The notes below the pieces were generated by a model. That model ran no database searches. It saw only the letters and a program-made list of their open reading frames with translations, and had not been told where the DNA came from. 64,000 nucleotides of DNA from Hybos culiciformis (Eukaryota; Arthropoda; Insecta; Diptera; Hybotidae): contig OZ023274.1 of assembly GCA_964007475.1 (NCBI GenBank), positions 7,502,001-7,566,000 on the forward strand. Direction: 5' to 3'. Below are positions 51,401 through 64,000 of the stretch, in pieces. Within the stretch, counting starts at the first letter, position 1. Each line of letters begins with the position of its first letter. Position numbers and translations under genes: made by a program.

Positions 51401-54400
51401 TCAAGTTTTTTGTCGTTTTTGAAAAAAAAAAAAAAAAAGTTTGTGATTTAATAGAATTTATCGCAGATTTTATGTGGTTAATATGATCCACAGAGAGCAC
51501 AAAATTTTCTTCTTTTTTTTTTGCGAAAATGAAACATTAACATTGACATGCATTATATATATTACTTATTGTACACGTTATAAATTTTCCGTGTGTATAA
51601 ATTTCATCCTCAATGTTATACAACTTATATCATTTGCAATAGTTTAAGATTCATGTGTAGCTAAAGTTATTCCTTCATGTGTATCAATGTTAAAAATTAG
51701 CTTATTTTGAATTTGTAATTTGAGAAATAATCAGTTTCAGATGTCGAGTTGGTAATCATGAAATTTTCCATAAATGGAAACGTAAAATTGGGTTTCTATT
51801 CGCATCAGATTGATCCATACTATTAGCACAATGCATAATTAATTTATCAAAAAAAGATTGACCAATTGTACGTAGGCACTTTGATAAAGTTAAAAATCTT
51901 AAATTTCAATGTATCTTGAAATATGTATATTATAACAATCTACGGAAATCTCTTAACAAACTTACATTCAAGGTTTTTTTATTAATTTTAAATATACCTT
52001 AAATGTTTCCTTTTTATTTTGCTGCAGGATATTATATCCTGTACAGTCCATATTTTATGTGGTAGTCATTGTCGTTAAATAAATATACATTTTTTTTTTC
52101 GTATAAATTATGAAACAAAAATACACAAAAAAAATGTTTTAATTTCTTTTCCCACAAAAAAAAAATGTACATATATAAAAAAAAAGAAATACATATACTA
52201 CTTACACACGTATATAAAATAAAAATGTATATATTGTATGTAATTTTTATGAATATTTTAGCAAATTCAAGTCCTGTGTACAACATTATAATTCATAATT
52301 CTGTTTTATTAGAGTTTATAACAATTTTTATGTAGGTTTTGTTTAAGTAAAAATAATAAGGTTTTTATAAAAAAAAAAATAAAGATACAAAAAAAAATTA
52401 TGATTTGCGTTAAATTTGCAAAAATTAAGTCTAGCGTAAAAAAAGATGTTCCTAAATTTTTTATAATATTTATACATTAAAATTAATTTCATTCTTTAAC
52501 TTAAAACAAAAACAAACTTTTTGTTTTATTAATGTCGAACAATAAAAGAAAAGATTATTTTCATATGATTTCAAAGTTTTGAGAATTGTGTAACACAATC
52601 GAAGGGTCAGAAATTATTGTCAAATAAATCTTACCATAAAATGTAACTCTATTAACATAATTTAGACAGAAAACAGAAATAAAAACTTGTACAAATTGAA
52701 TATACTTTGAGATTTTTTCCTTACCTGGACCATCCAAACGTTTCCTATATAAATTTGGCTATGACTATACTGAAAAAAAAACAGAAAAATAGCTCTATAC
52801 GAACCAGCTACAAAGTTATAACTAAAACTGCAATATTTTCTGATAGTATGTGCTCAAAATCTGGCATTAATTAAATAAAATATATAATAACCCGTCGTAG
52901 TAAAATTCGCAAAAACTTTTTTTAATACAATATAAGTTCCTGACACTTTTATGACAAATATTGCTACAATCATATGACCAGGTATATGGACAAATAGCAA
53001 ATATTGATAACGTCATATATCTATCGCATCTGTTTTTTCCGTGTAACTTCCACAATTATATATGTACTGTACATAAATATAAAAAAATTAAAATTTTTAT
53101 TTCTATGCGAATATACAATAGTCCCAATTTGTCTCAACAGTCTATAATGATATTTTCTTATGTATCTTATCTATGTAGTTTACTTGAAATTTCATCATTT
53201 TATATTTTATTTACATAGGTTTACCCATGATAATAATTTATTATCTAATGGTACTGAATTAAAAATAGTAAGTATAACAGTTTTTTTTATAAGTTTTATA
53301 ATAATGGTAATAATAATTTTTATTTTAAAATACATAACAATTTTCAGAATACGGGATATGAATAAAAAGTATAAATATAAAATGTAGGTATTTATATTTA
53401 ATCAAAAACTTTAATAAAAAAATTGAATAAATTTATGGATGGATAAAAATAGATTTAATTAGGGATAAAAATATATAAATCTTTTATTTTAATATGCCTT
53501 GATATTTGCTTAAAAAATTAATTCAGAGAGAAAATCCTTTGGTATTGTTTAAATATAATAGCTAGGAAAACTTAATAATTTATTCGCTTTATAAATTCCT
53601 TCAATAAAATTTACATAACATACTTTTTTTTTTACTTTTCAATATCGAATAACAATAATTTATGGTTAAGTTTAAAGATTTAATACGGATAAAAATAAAT
53701 CAAGATCCAAATCAACTCAGAATTTATTAGTTTGTTTCAATTAAGTTTTCCTATAATGGGAAAAACAGTTTTCAAGGCCACAATACTGATTGATGGACAT
53801 TTAAAAATTAAATTTCAAAAAAATGTTTTCACAAAAAAAAATCCATCTTGTGCGGATATGTTTTCCATTCAATAATTATATGCGCTTGTTAACGCAACTT
53901 TTTAACAAGTTTTGGCGTCTTAAAATGGCATTTGTATCAAAATATTATTGAATTTTATGTTTCACTCATTAATATTTTAATTCTATTAGAATTAAGATAT
54001 TTTAGTTTCAATATACCTACCTACCTAGTACTTTGAAAAATTTTTTTGCGCAAATTTTGTGGAAAGTGAAAATATAATTTATGTATTACCAACGTGTTAT
54101 AATAAATTTATGTGGGTCATGCTATTTTAATGAATATTTAAGTTTTTTTTTGGTTTTTTTTTCCACTGAGTTTTATTATAGTTCGGCATATAATTTCTTT
54201 AATATTTTTAACATAATTTATCATTTTTCATAAATTTTTGTTATGATAAAATATTTTTAGATTTAGATAAAATATAAAATACTTTGTTTAAAAAAAAATA
54301 GAGTATCATCTAAATATTATAATATAGGAAATTTAAGAAAAAAGAAAATTGATTTCGGTTTTCATCTTGAAATTGGAAAATAAAAATATCATTCATAAAA

Positions 54401-57400
54401 AAAAAAAAAGTTTGGCAATAGGTATTTCGAAAAATGCAGATGGGAATAACATCTATAAAGTTTTTCCAAAATATTATGATATATTTATTAAACTTCAAAA
54501 AATATTTATTTTTCACGTAACTTTAAGAATAAGATATCTATTTCTATCTGATCTTTATTTGGCAAAAGATAAATTTCGAATATTTATTACAGAAAACTAT
54601 TAAAGATTCAGTTTCGGTGAAGTCATATTTCAAATATATTTATTTATGTATATTAACTTTTTAATTGCTCTCTCAGTGTACTATGGCTGGAATTTCATAC
54701 ATTGAAAGTTCTATTAAACTACTTAGAAATTAATTTTCTTAATTTTGTTTTTTTTTGTTTTCAAAATAATCCCAAACAAAATAGTAGTTCTTAACCAGAT
54801 TTCGCGCATAGCAATCTAATGTCTATATATTAATATTAAAAAAAAATAGAAACAACTCTTTAAAATTTATCCTTGAAACAGAATTGATTCATTTTAAGAA
54901 TTTTGTTTTCTTGGAAGGATAAAATTTGTTTTTTTTTTTTTATTTTTATAACCTTGCAGCACTTTGATCCATCAGTATAAGCTTGAGTGTGATAAAAAAA
55001 AAGCACTTATTTTAGCAAACGTGTATTTTTAGAATATATAATATTGTATATTATAGTATTATGTTAAATACATAAATCTATATTATATTTTTTATACGTA
55101 CCTTCCTACCCAGATTTATGTTATACACTATATAATTTCTATATAATATATAAAAATTTTTCATTCAATATTATATAAATACGTATATAAAAATAAGATA
55201 GAAAAAAGAAGGAACATGAAAAAAGAACATGGAATATTTAAAAAGGGTCATTAAATGAACTTCTTTTTCTTTTTTTTGTATAATAAACATTTTCATCATT
55301 AATAGTAATTTATCCTTAATTTGTAAATAATATTGAAGTTAGAAAAAAAAAATCGAATATTTAGTTACGACAACGACTACGTAGTATTATTTTTAACTGA
55401 ATACAATAATTACTACCTAGAAATAATATAAAAATTGTATTTATATATTGATTTATTATAAGAAGGAAACAGTGAATTTGAAAAGAAAATTAAAAGTGAA
55501 AATGAAAATGTTCTTCAATTTTTTATTTCTTACATTTTAAGAAATTAATCTCGATAAGCGCAATTGAGAAAAGAAATTTTAATTGCTATTTCCTCTAATT
55601 GCATTTTCTTTTTAGACCATTTTTTGCTTTAACTTGAAGGTATATATAACTACTATGTGCAGTTTTTTCTTAGTGGTCAGTATAATATAACAAAGTTCTA
55701 TAAAACTATATAAAATCAATCAATAATCGATTATTTTTCATGTTAATGAAAATTATTTTAATTAATTTTCTTTTGTAAGTGAAATAAATATATAGTTATG
55801 TTATAGTTAGTACAACACTAAAATTTATTGCGTAATTTTAATCAATCTATTCATCATAAGTTATTATCAACTTTAAATTGCCGCAATATCAAACTATGTA
55901 CAATTTTTGAAGCAATCATGTATGTAAAAACAAATTTTATATTATTTTTATCCAATTTCTCTCTATAAAAATTTATTCAAGAAAGAAATATTTTCATTAT
56001 TCATTGCATTTTCATTCTAAAAAGTTTGATGATTTTTCTTTTCTTTATTTTTTAAAGTTTCTCGAAATTTATATTTATGCAAAAAAAAAAATTCGAAAAT
56101 TCTCATTATAAGAAAAAAAAACAAAACGAATTTAAGATAATCTCATTTGGATTTTTTTTGTCAATAAAAATAAAGTGATAAAATTGATTATACAATTTTT
56201 ACCATTTATTTAAATCTTTAAAAATGCGAAATTCCAAAGAAAACAAAAATAAAATTAGGTCGAGTACCTTGATAAAAAAAGAAAAAAAAATTATGGAGAC
56301 TTAATGAAATTTTATCTTAATGCTTGATTAATTTTCTTTTTTCTCATTATAATAATAATGTTAATATAATATGTATGATAGAGGAAAAATATTATTTTTC
56401 TACATTAAAAACAAAAAAAAAGTTAGAATATCATAAAATATAAAGAAAAAGATTAATTAGATAAAAACTTTGAAAACAAACTTTCTCCTTCTTTTAATGT
56501 AATTACGAGCTTCCTATTTCTAAATTATTTTCTCACATTATTATTTTTTTTTATAGGTATCATATGTAAAAATAATTTGTTCTTAACTAATGATACTTTT
56601 TTCTGTATATATATATATATATATTTAAGCTTATAACGAATCGAATTCTGAAAATAAATTTATTTCATCATTTTGGTAGATTTACTATGGTAAAATATAA
56701 GTATTTGCACAAGCTTTCTGAATCATTATTTTTAATGTCGGTTAATAAAATTTCCTTTTTTGAAATTCTCAAATTTTCAAATATCTTCAAAAAAAGAATC
56801 TTAAATTACATAAAAATAAAAATAAAAATTATATCATTAAATTATTAATACAATTTCCAATCATACAACATACAATGTTAACATAATATATTTGCAAATG
56901 ACATTGTTATGTTTTAAGAAGTTACTAAAACAAAAATTTTCACAGAATTTTTGAAAATTTCAAATCATAATAAATATTTAATGTGTCTTTCAATTTTATT
57001 AATTTATATTGAAAAATAATATCCAAGAGTTACGTTGAAAAGCTTTCCACTATGTTCAATGTTTATACTTTTGAAACAATTTTCTTAATTATTCATGAAA
57101 GTTTTCTATTTACTTAATATTAAAGATTTTGTACCGAGCACTTAAATCTAAGCATGAAGCATATACCAATATGTATTTTATAAAATTTCTAATAATTGCT
57201 TTGATTATAATTTATATACATATATGTATTATAGTGAAACGGAAATTATAATAATTGTATATTGAACAAATAAAAAAAAAAAAAAAAAATTAAACAAATA
57301 TTACATTTTCAAAATTAATTGAATTTTCATTAATGTTAGCAATAATTATTAATTATTGTTTATTTGAGGTGGTATAATTAATTTATATATTTATCTTTAT

Positions 57401-60400
57401 AATATGTTTCTGATAATTTTTTCCATAAAAATTTTATCGTAATAAAAAGTTAAGGTCGTTGTATGTATATTAATTTAGTATCTATTTACATGATGAAATA
57501 AATGAACAAAAATTTAATTTTTCTTTTTAAGTTATTACTTTCCTTTAAAAATAACTCAGTTCTGTTTAAGATTAAAACTTACGAAGAGTACATTTTTATT
57601 ATTATACATACCTCTATTCCTATTGATATTATACAAACTAACCATTAAGTATATATTGTGGGAGTTTTAAGCACCACATACAGTAAAATATTTAAATTTA
57701 ATTTAATTCACTTATAATATATTTAAGTATATGGATTCAAGTTGACAGTACGAAGCTCTCTGTCATAAATAGAAAATAAATTTCTTGTTAAACTGAGTTT
57801 ACAAAAGTACTTCTTATTTTTAGAATGACATATTATACATATAAATAACGTTAAAAAAAAAGTCTAGGTATACGTAAATAAATATGTGATTGAGATATGT
57901 GATTGAGAAAATAACTTATAAAAATATAAAATATCCGCATATAATAATAAATGTTTTTGATGACATAACGAAGAATATAATATTAAAGTTATTTTGTTTA
58001 CATTTTCAAAATGACTTGTTATTTTTAGAATCAAGAAAAAATTTTATATATTATATACCTACTTGGTTACTTAAAATAAAAATAAAAAGGATATCGATGT
58101 GCAGAAATCATACGAAAGGAAAATAAAAATCAATATTTAAATTTTGTATTTTTAATAGGTACTTTCCAAATATTGATTATTTTTTCTTATATCCAATGAT
58201 ATATTTTAAGTACATGAGTTCTTGTTATAAAAATAAACATTTAATACACGCATATAAACAAAAATATGTACAGAGATATAAAAATATGTAGCGATAGTAA
58301 GTATATATATACGCATACATGATGTACATATTTAAAATAAAATAATTCAGAAATTAGAAACGGATGCATGAAATTATATAAAAAAAAGATTTTTATTTAT
58401 AAATTTTATTTATTTGTCATCATAAAAAAATTAAAGAAAAAAATAAAAATTGAATATGTTGCAAAAAAAAAAATATTTTTAAAATTTTTTTTCAATGGAA
58501 AATATGTTTGTATGTAGACATAAAGTAGATAATGTACTATATTTAGATATAAAGATATAATGTATATAGAAAAAAAAGTTTTAATACAAATTATGTACAT
58601 AGTTAGAATAAACAATTAAAAATATAATGCTGACGCCACCGAGCCGGCTTTTCATTAATTCTTAACTAATAATTAAGAAATGTATTCCGGCAAATGGATT
58701 CACGAACCTATACTTATTCGATTTGAAATCTAAGTATCATACTTAATAAATTTTAATTTTCAGGATGATGTATCTTAAAGTATTAAACTAAACTTCTTTT
58801 CATATGGAATTAATGGCTTTCGTTATCCTACTCGGAACTGGGATTATATTATATACAAATATTTAAATCAATAAATTAGTAAAAAAAAATTTGAAATATA
58901 AAATTTTTTTAAATTAAGATCCCAATTAGCAAATCTTTCTACATATTTTAATCGTTAATTTAAAAAAAGCACATGGATTTTAAGATTGCAACTTTCTATG
59001 TAATAAATAAAATTAAAAAAAAATACTTTTATATTTGCTATCATTCACATACATCTTTTTTACATTTATAATAACTTCTGGTTGGTTAACAATTAACGTG
59101 TTCAATTTAAATTGTTAACTTTGAAAGCTTATAAAAAATTTTTTCATAGAGAGTTAAGGTTAAGCTTAATGTATATTGGTATAATCCACAGTCTTGAAGA
59201 TGAGAGTGCAAAAATCCTCTCAACGAATTTTGGGCATGTAGCAAGTATAACTATTTCGATAGCTTTATTTATTTTATTTTTAATATTAATTTTAATTAAC
59301 AAAGTATTATAAAACCAATAATATTTATGCTTAAAGATATTCCCCGTTCTAGTTTCTTTAAATAGATTTGACAATGTATATGTATTTGAATTTTTTTTCT
59401 ACACATTTTTTAGGTGTATATTTGAAACTGTATGGTAAAGTAATGTTGGGTTCATAAAATAACTCTTAATTTTAGTAGATTAAGACTATACTAACAGAAT
59501 ATGTAAATATTAAAATAATGATAAATTTTTATGTAAACATTGAAATTTTATGATAGGAAATTAAAATTATGCAATATTAGTGAAATAAACAAAACGTTTT
59601 GCAACATATGAGCAGATAAAATTATATAAATTTTTTTTTTCAAGAAAAGTTAAAAATAAAATTACAGTCGTTTTTTCTTATTAAAAAATACGGTCTATTT
59701 ACGTCAAAATTTTGACAATTACTATATTTTGCATCAATCTAAAGCTTTTTCATAAAGCCAACCAGTTTTCGAAGCTTTATCGAAGTAAAGACAATTAAAT
59801 CGACAAGATTGTAAAAATGTACATTTTTAAAATTTGGTTTCCGTTTAATATTTTGTGAAGTGCGATTCGATAAAAGATAATAAATGGGTTTTGTGTTTGA
59901 ATAAATAAGTTTCCAAAATACATTGAATAAAATATTGAACTATCGCAGTATGTATATCAAAACAAAACTTTAGATAGTGTTTGTTTTTTATTTTGATTTT
60001 GGGAATTCAGTACAAATAAATCTAATTTATCAAATGAAATGAATATAACATTTTAATGATTGATTTGTAAAACATTGTACAACATACCTTTTATACATAA
60101 CTATAATCTATATGAGTAATGTAATGAAATTTATAATTTATTATGCACAGACTAATTACAATTTTTATAAAAAATATCTTTTTAAAATCTATTTGGGTGG
60201 TAGAAAAAAATGTTGCTAATCTATTTGCTAAAGTGAAATCTAATAAAATGAAATAACAAAACAAAACAAAAAATTATATGTTTTTATTATGTAAATAAGT
60301 GTATACGCTTTACAATAATAAAAAAAATATGTAATATCATATTATAAGTTTGAAATTTTTTTTTATGATGGGCTTGTTGCCTTATCAGCAAATAGTTACC

Positions 60401-63400
60401 CTTTAATGTTTACAATATATGAATATAAATATATCAAGATTAGTACAGTAGCATTTTATTATTGCTCTCCTCAATTTAAAGTTTTGCATAAATTGCAACT
60501 TTTTTGTTATTTTTTACTCATATACACCATTAATAAAAATTTAATTTTTTTTTCGAATTTTCGCTTTCATCTTATTTTAAATGGCAAAAAATATAGGTTT
60601 AAATCGGTAAAAGAAGGCTTACCTAATGTTAAATTACTTCAAAACTACTACTTTTAACGTTACGTTTATTATTATAATATCATTCAAATTAAAAAAAATT
60701 CTATATGTAAGTGATGTAAGTTAACTATATTGTTTATATGGGTGTTTATTGCATATTCATTTTATGTAAATCTTTTTGCTGGTTTTATGTTATGTTCACA
60801 TTTTCATTTTTATTAAGATTAACAGAATATGAGAGGATAAACAATCATTTTAGATAGATTTGTTTTCATTTTATTCGTCGTTATATTTGAAACATAACAT
60901 AAGTACATACATATATAAATAAACAGAATACGAGAAAATAAAATACACTTTTTTTTTTTGCAAAATATTTGTTTTCAAGAGAAAAACTTTGGTCTGATGA
61001 CATCTTATTTTACTAAGTAAATATTTCTTTGAATTTCTATGCAAAAAAAAAACTTCGAAGACAAATTATGTTAAACTGTTAAACACTAAACACAAATGAT
61101 TTAATAGATTAGAACGAAATTATTAATTAGGGAATTAGAGTAATTTTATTAAACAAATAAATGGGACTTTCTGTATAAATTCATCGGATCTGTTTAACAA
61201 AAACAGGAAGATGTTGGCGACACAAAAATTTAATGCTTTAGTAAAAAAAAAAAATACTAACTAAATACATATTTCAACATTTTCAGTCTATTTTCCAAAG
61301 CTGCAATTTCCAAAAATAAACAAAAATTACCATTTCGTTTTGAACATAATATCTTTAGAAAAAAAAATATTTGTGAACAAAGATGACACCATAAAAACAT
61401 TATCTTTACCCTGAAAGGTAGAAGATTAAGTTTTTTATAGTACAAACATAATTATGTATTATTTATATCAGAAGTGGATATGAAAATAAAATGTACGAAT
61501 GAATAGTGTGCACTGTGCAGGGTTAAACTAAATAGAATTTCATTGCCTTATAACTCCTTTTTTTAAGGACGATGTAATCAAAAATACAATAATACACATT
61601 TTGATTATAATTACTATACAAAATTTTAAGTATATTTTTCATACTCGAACCAACAAATTGAATTATTGATTAAAAATTTATTAAATTGAAAGAAAAAATG
61701 TTATTGCTATTGGCGATTTTTTATTTCGGTGTACAAAACTGCTGCTGGGTTAATATATTGTAGTGACGTGCTAGATATTTAAACTAGTAGTAACTTAATT
61801 GATTTAAATCTCCCTATAAAATAAATTTTTTTATTCTCCTAACATATACATTCGTATCGTGAACTATAAGCTTAATATAAACACCATCTGTCTCTTTAAA
61901 AATTATTAACCAAAAAAGAATTTCCTTACTTTAATTATAATTTTTGTTTTATTTGGAATTCAAAAATATGAAATTATTTTCTATATATAATACCGTATAC
62001 TAAAAATGCATTACATACATCTATATGCATGTATCTTCTAATCCTATACATGAATCTGAAAGATATCTTTTTGTTTGCATGTTTTTTTTTTTTTTACTTT
62101 TTTTTTGTAGTCAACATCAGCACTGATCAAAATGAAAAGACAAAAAAAAGAATTGTTTATCTTTTGATGGTTTATTTTTAAAAATTTCATTTATAGTTAG
62201 AGGAAAATCTAATAGAGTAATGGAATAATTGCATTTAATAATGGAAAAAAAAGTGTGGATATGCAAAGTTATTTTGCATTATTTTTGTTTTTGCTAGTTA
62301 CACCAAAATGGTGAAAAATTAAATATCTTTTATTTTTATGCTTTTTGTTTTTTTTTTTAGTTTGTTTTTATTTATACATTTCATTTTGTTTGTATAGCTA
62401 TGTAAAAACATAGATAAACATCATTATTATGGAATATAATTTAATTTGAAAAAAAAAAAAAGAGACAAACTTTGTGGGTATCGTCGACTGCATAATAACC
62501 AAGCGTTTTTTTTTTTTTTTTTATTATATTTGTATTTTTATATTTTTTGTTTACCATGAATAGAAATCAAGGGCACAACATTTATAATAACAACAGAATA
62601 CAAAAAAAATAATAACAAGAAAATTATTTTTGTTTTTTTCTATATATATATATTAACGGTAGCTATTGTAAAAATAAGTTTTTTTTTATGTTCGAAAACA
62701 TATAAAAAAGAAAATACCATATGTTTTGTCTGTTTAATGTCATTTAATTTAAAAAAAATAAAATAAAATTATTTTATTTTTTTTGTTTTTGAATTTTGTA
62801 ATTCTTTTAACGGATGTAAAATGTATGTAATGTATAAAAATCGATATATTGTACATTAATATAGATTATTTTGTCCTAGATTTGGAACATGCATGTACTT
62901 ATTATAATTTTAATTTTCTTTCTTTTTCCAATTATTAAGTTCAATAATTAAATTTTATTTTGAATTTTTAAAATTTTTTTCAGCAGTTTAAACGTGTGGG
63001 AACTTATATTGATTGGTAAGCCATTGAGACTTATTCTACATTACTAAGCAAGAAGGTAGTAATTCTACTTTGATGATTTTGAGATATTCAAGTCTTTCAG
63101 TTTTTATTTTCGAAAATTTATATTAATGTAGATATGTTCAATGAAATTGGATTTTTAAGGCAGTTAGAGTAGGCAATAAATTAAGAAAGTTCAAAAAATT
63201 CAATTATCTCAAAAGTTGGCTAACACCCTTTTATCTTTGTAAGACAATATTTCTCTATGGCTCTATGTCTATAGATAAAATAAAGTAATTATGTGGATTT
63301 TAATTAATTTTTATATTATAAGTTTTTCTTGTTGTTTCAAATGGTATGTAATATTAGATTCGTAGAAATTTCCTGAATTCCACAAGGAAATATAAAATAG

Positions 63401-64000
63401 AAAATATAATCTTAGGACAGGTTAAAAAACATTATAGGCATAAGACATGTGTACAGGTACACCCCATTGGCAAAGGTAATTAAATTTATATAAATAAAAA
63501 ATAACATAGTATATATTTAAAATTTAATTGAATTTATATTTTGAATGTCAAAAACTCACCACAAACCTGAGAAAATAAATAAAATTAAAAATAAAACTAA
63601 ATTTTTAAATAGATTTTTTTTTTTGTTAATAGTCATAAATTTTTTATTATTATTATTATTATTTTTTCTTTAATGCAAACTTATTATATAGTTCGCATGT
63701 TTCAAATAAAAATAAAAATATTCATTTAGTTTTTATTTATTTATTTATTTTTTATTTTATTTTTTATTTTTATTGTTATTTGAATCATGAGACATCTCAC
63801 ACAAATTTAGAATACAAAGTAGAAATTGCAATAATTTTTTTTTTTGTATTTCTATGACAGCGTTGTTATCATTAAGTTTAGATTTTTAAAATCTGTATTT
63901 ATGTAAATGAATGATAAGAATTATATTGTCACATACAAACATACATAGTTGAAAACATAAGTAAAAATGTTAATTATATTTATTAACTTGGTATTTAATT
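48440..64000. other. Long A/T-rich stretch with no gene
   Basis: The last 15.5 kb holds no gene I can support. Frames at 52961, 53160, 54349, 57890, 59112 and 60406, and on the minus strand at 52032, 58406 and 61257, are 60-85 codons of biased composition without a recognisable domain. A small GC-richer patch at 49370-49425 and another at 58626-58650 match nothing I know. (TA)n lies at about 51254 and 56605, (ATT)n at about 63643-63663 and (TTTA)n at about 63731-63770. Confidence 0.6.
63643..63770 (+). repeat. (ATT)n and (TTTA)n microsatellites
   Basis: About seven TTA units at 63643-63663 are followed, after a short gap, by TTTA/TTTTA units at about 63731-63770. These are ordinary simple repeats. 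Confidence 0.8.

Noticed and set aside
59112..59374. Overlapping frames on both strands (66 and 76 codons), with one ending in a hydrophobic stretch
   Set aside because: Neither has a recognisable motif; a hydrophobic run such as IALFILFLILILI is expected from T-rich DNA.
61521..61560. CAGGGTTAAACTAAA as a hAT-like left terminus
   Set aside because: No matching right terminus and no 8-bp duplication found nearby.
1..64000. CRISPR arrays, operons, bacterial promoters or ribosome binding sites
   Set aside because: There are no regularly spaced repeats and the sequence is clearly eukaryotic non-coding DNA.

Overview
This 64 kb window is extremely A+T-rich eukaryotic DNA. By eye A+T is well above three quarters, with dense poly-A and poly-T tracts. 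I find no credible protein-coding gene, rRNA gene or intact tRNA gene. The longest open frame is 86 codons, and every frame I examined reads as low-complexity K/N/I/F/Y/L sequence with no domain I recognise. What the window does hold is short non-autonomous DNA transposons with clean target-site duplications, separated by decayed A/T-rich sequence. This fits intergenic DNA or a very large intron of an animal. An arthropod, probably an insect with an AT-rich genome, is my best guess: hAT-type mini-elements, a (GACTCC)n-bearing element and a CCCGG-containing short repeat with an ATATATTAGAT-like tail all suit that. The species is not identifiable from this sequence alone.

Layout. 1-658: featureless. 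659-1310: a possible hAT terminus, then a GC-richer dispersed repeat with an internal approximately 135-bp tandem unit, an (AACAGAG)n tract and a TATATATTAGAT tail. About 1596-1660 (minus): a decayed tRNA-like segment. 4415-5106: a doubtful TTAA-flanked element. 8660-8985: a degenerate satellite-like array. 9937-10823 and 18390-19276: two copies, in opposite orientation and about 99.5% identical, of an 887-bp element with 12-bp terminal inverted repeats (GGCTAATTCCAT) and 4-bp target duplications (ATTG and TCAA). 13133-14476 and 32607-33948: two direct copies of an approximately 1.34-kb element packed with nested palindromes. 19975-20222: a 248-bp hAT-type element with a perfect 8-bp duplication. 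28769-29380: a 612-bp element with approximately 175-bp inverted arms and a TTA duplication. 48066-48431: a 366-bp hAT-type element rich in GACTCC with a perfect 8-bp duplication. From about 34 kb to 48 kb and from 48.4 kb to the end I see only A/T-rich sequence with small microsatellites and a few doubtful relics.

The two most interesting families are the 887-bp element and the palindrome-rich 1.34-kb element. The first is apparently young, has 4-bp target duplications and TIRs I cannot assign to a superfamily, and carries five copies of a GTAATACACG motif confined to one half. The second has a 194-bp near-perfect foldback at its left end, at least four more hairpins, four AATGTAAATACAA repeats near its right end and an internal duplication, but no clear terminal repeats or target duplication. 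All element boundaries were read by comparing copies or TIR/TSD pairs by eye; no database search was possible.
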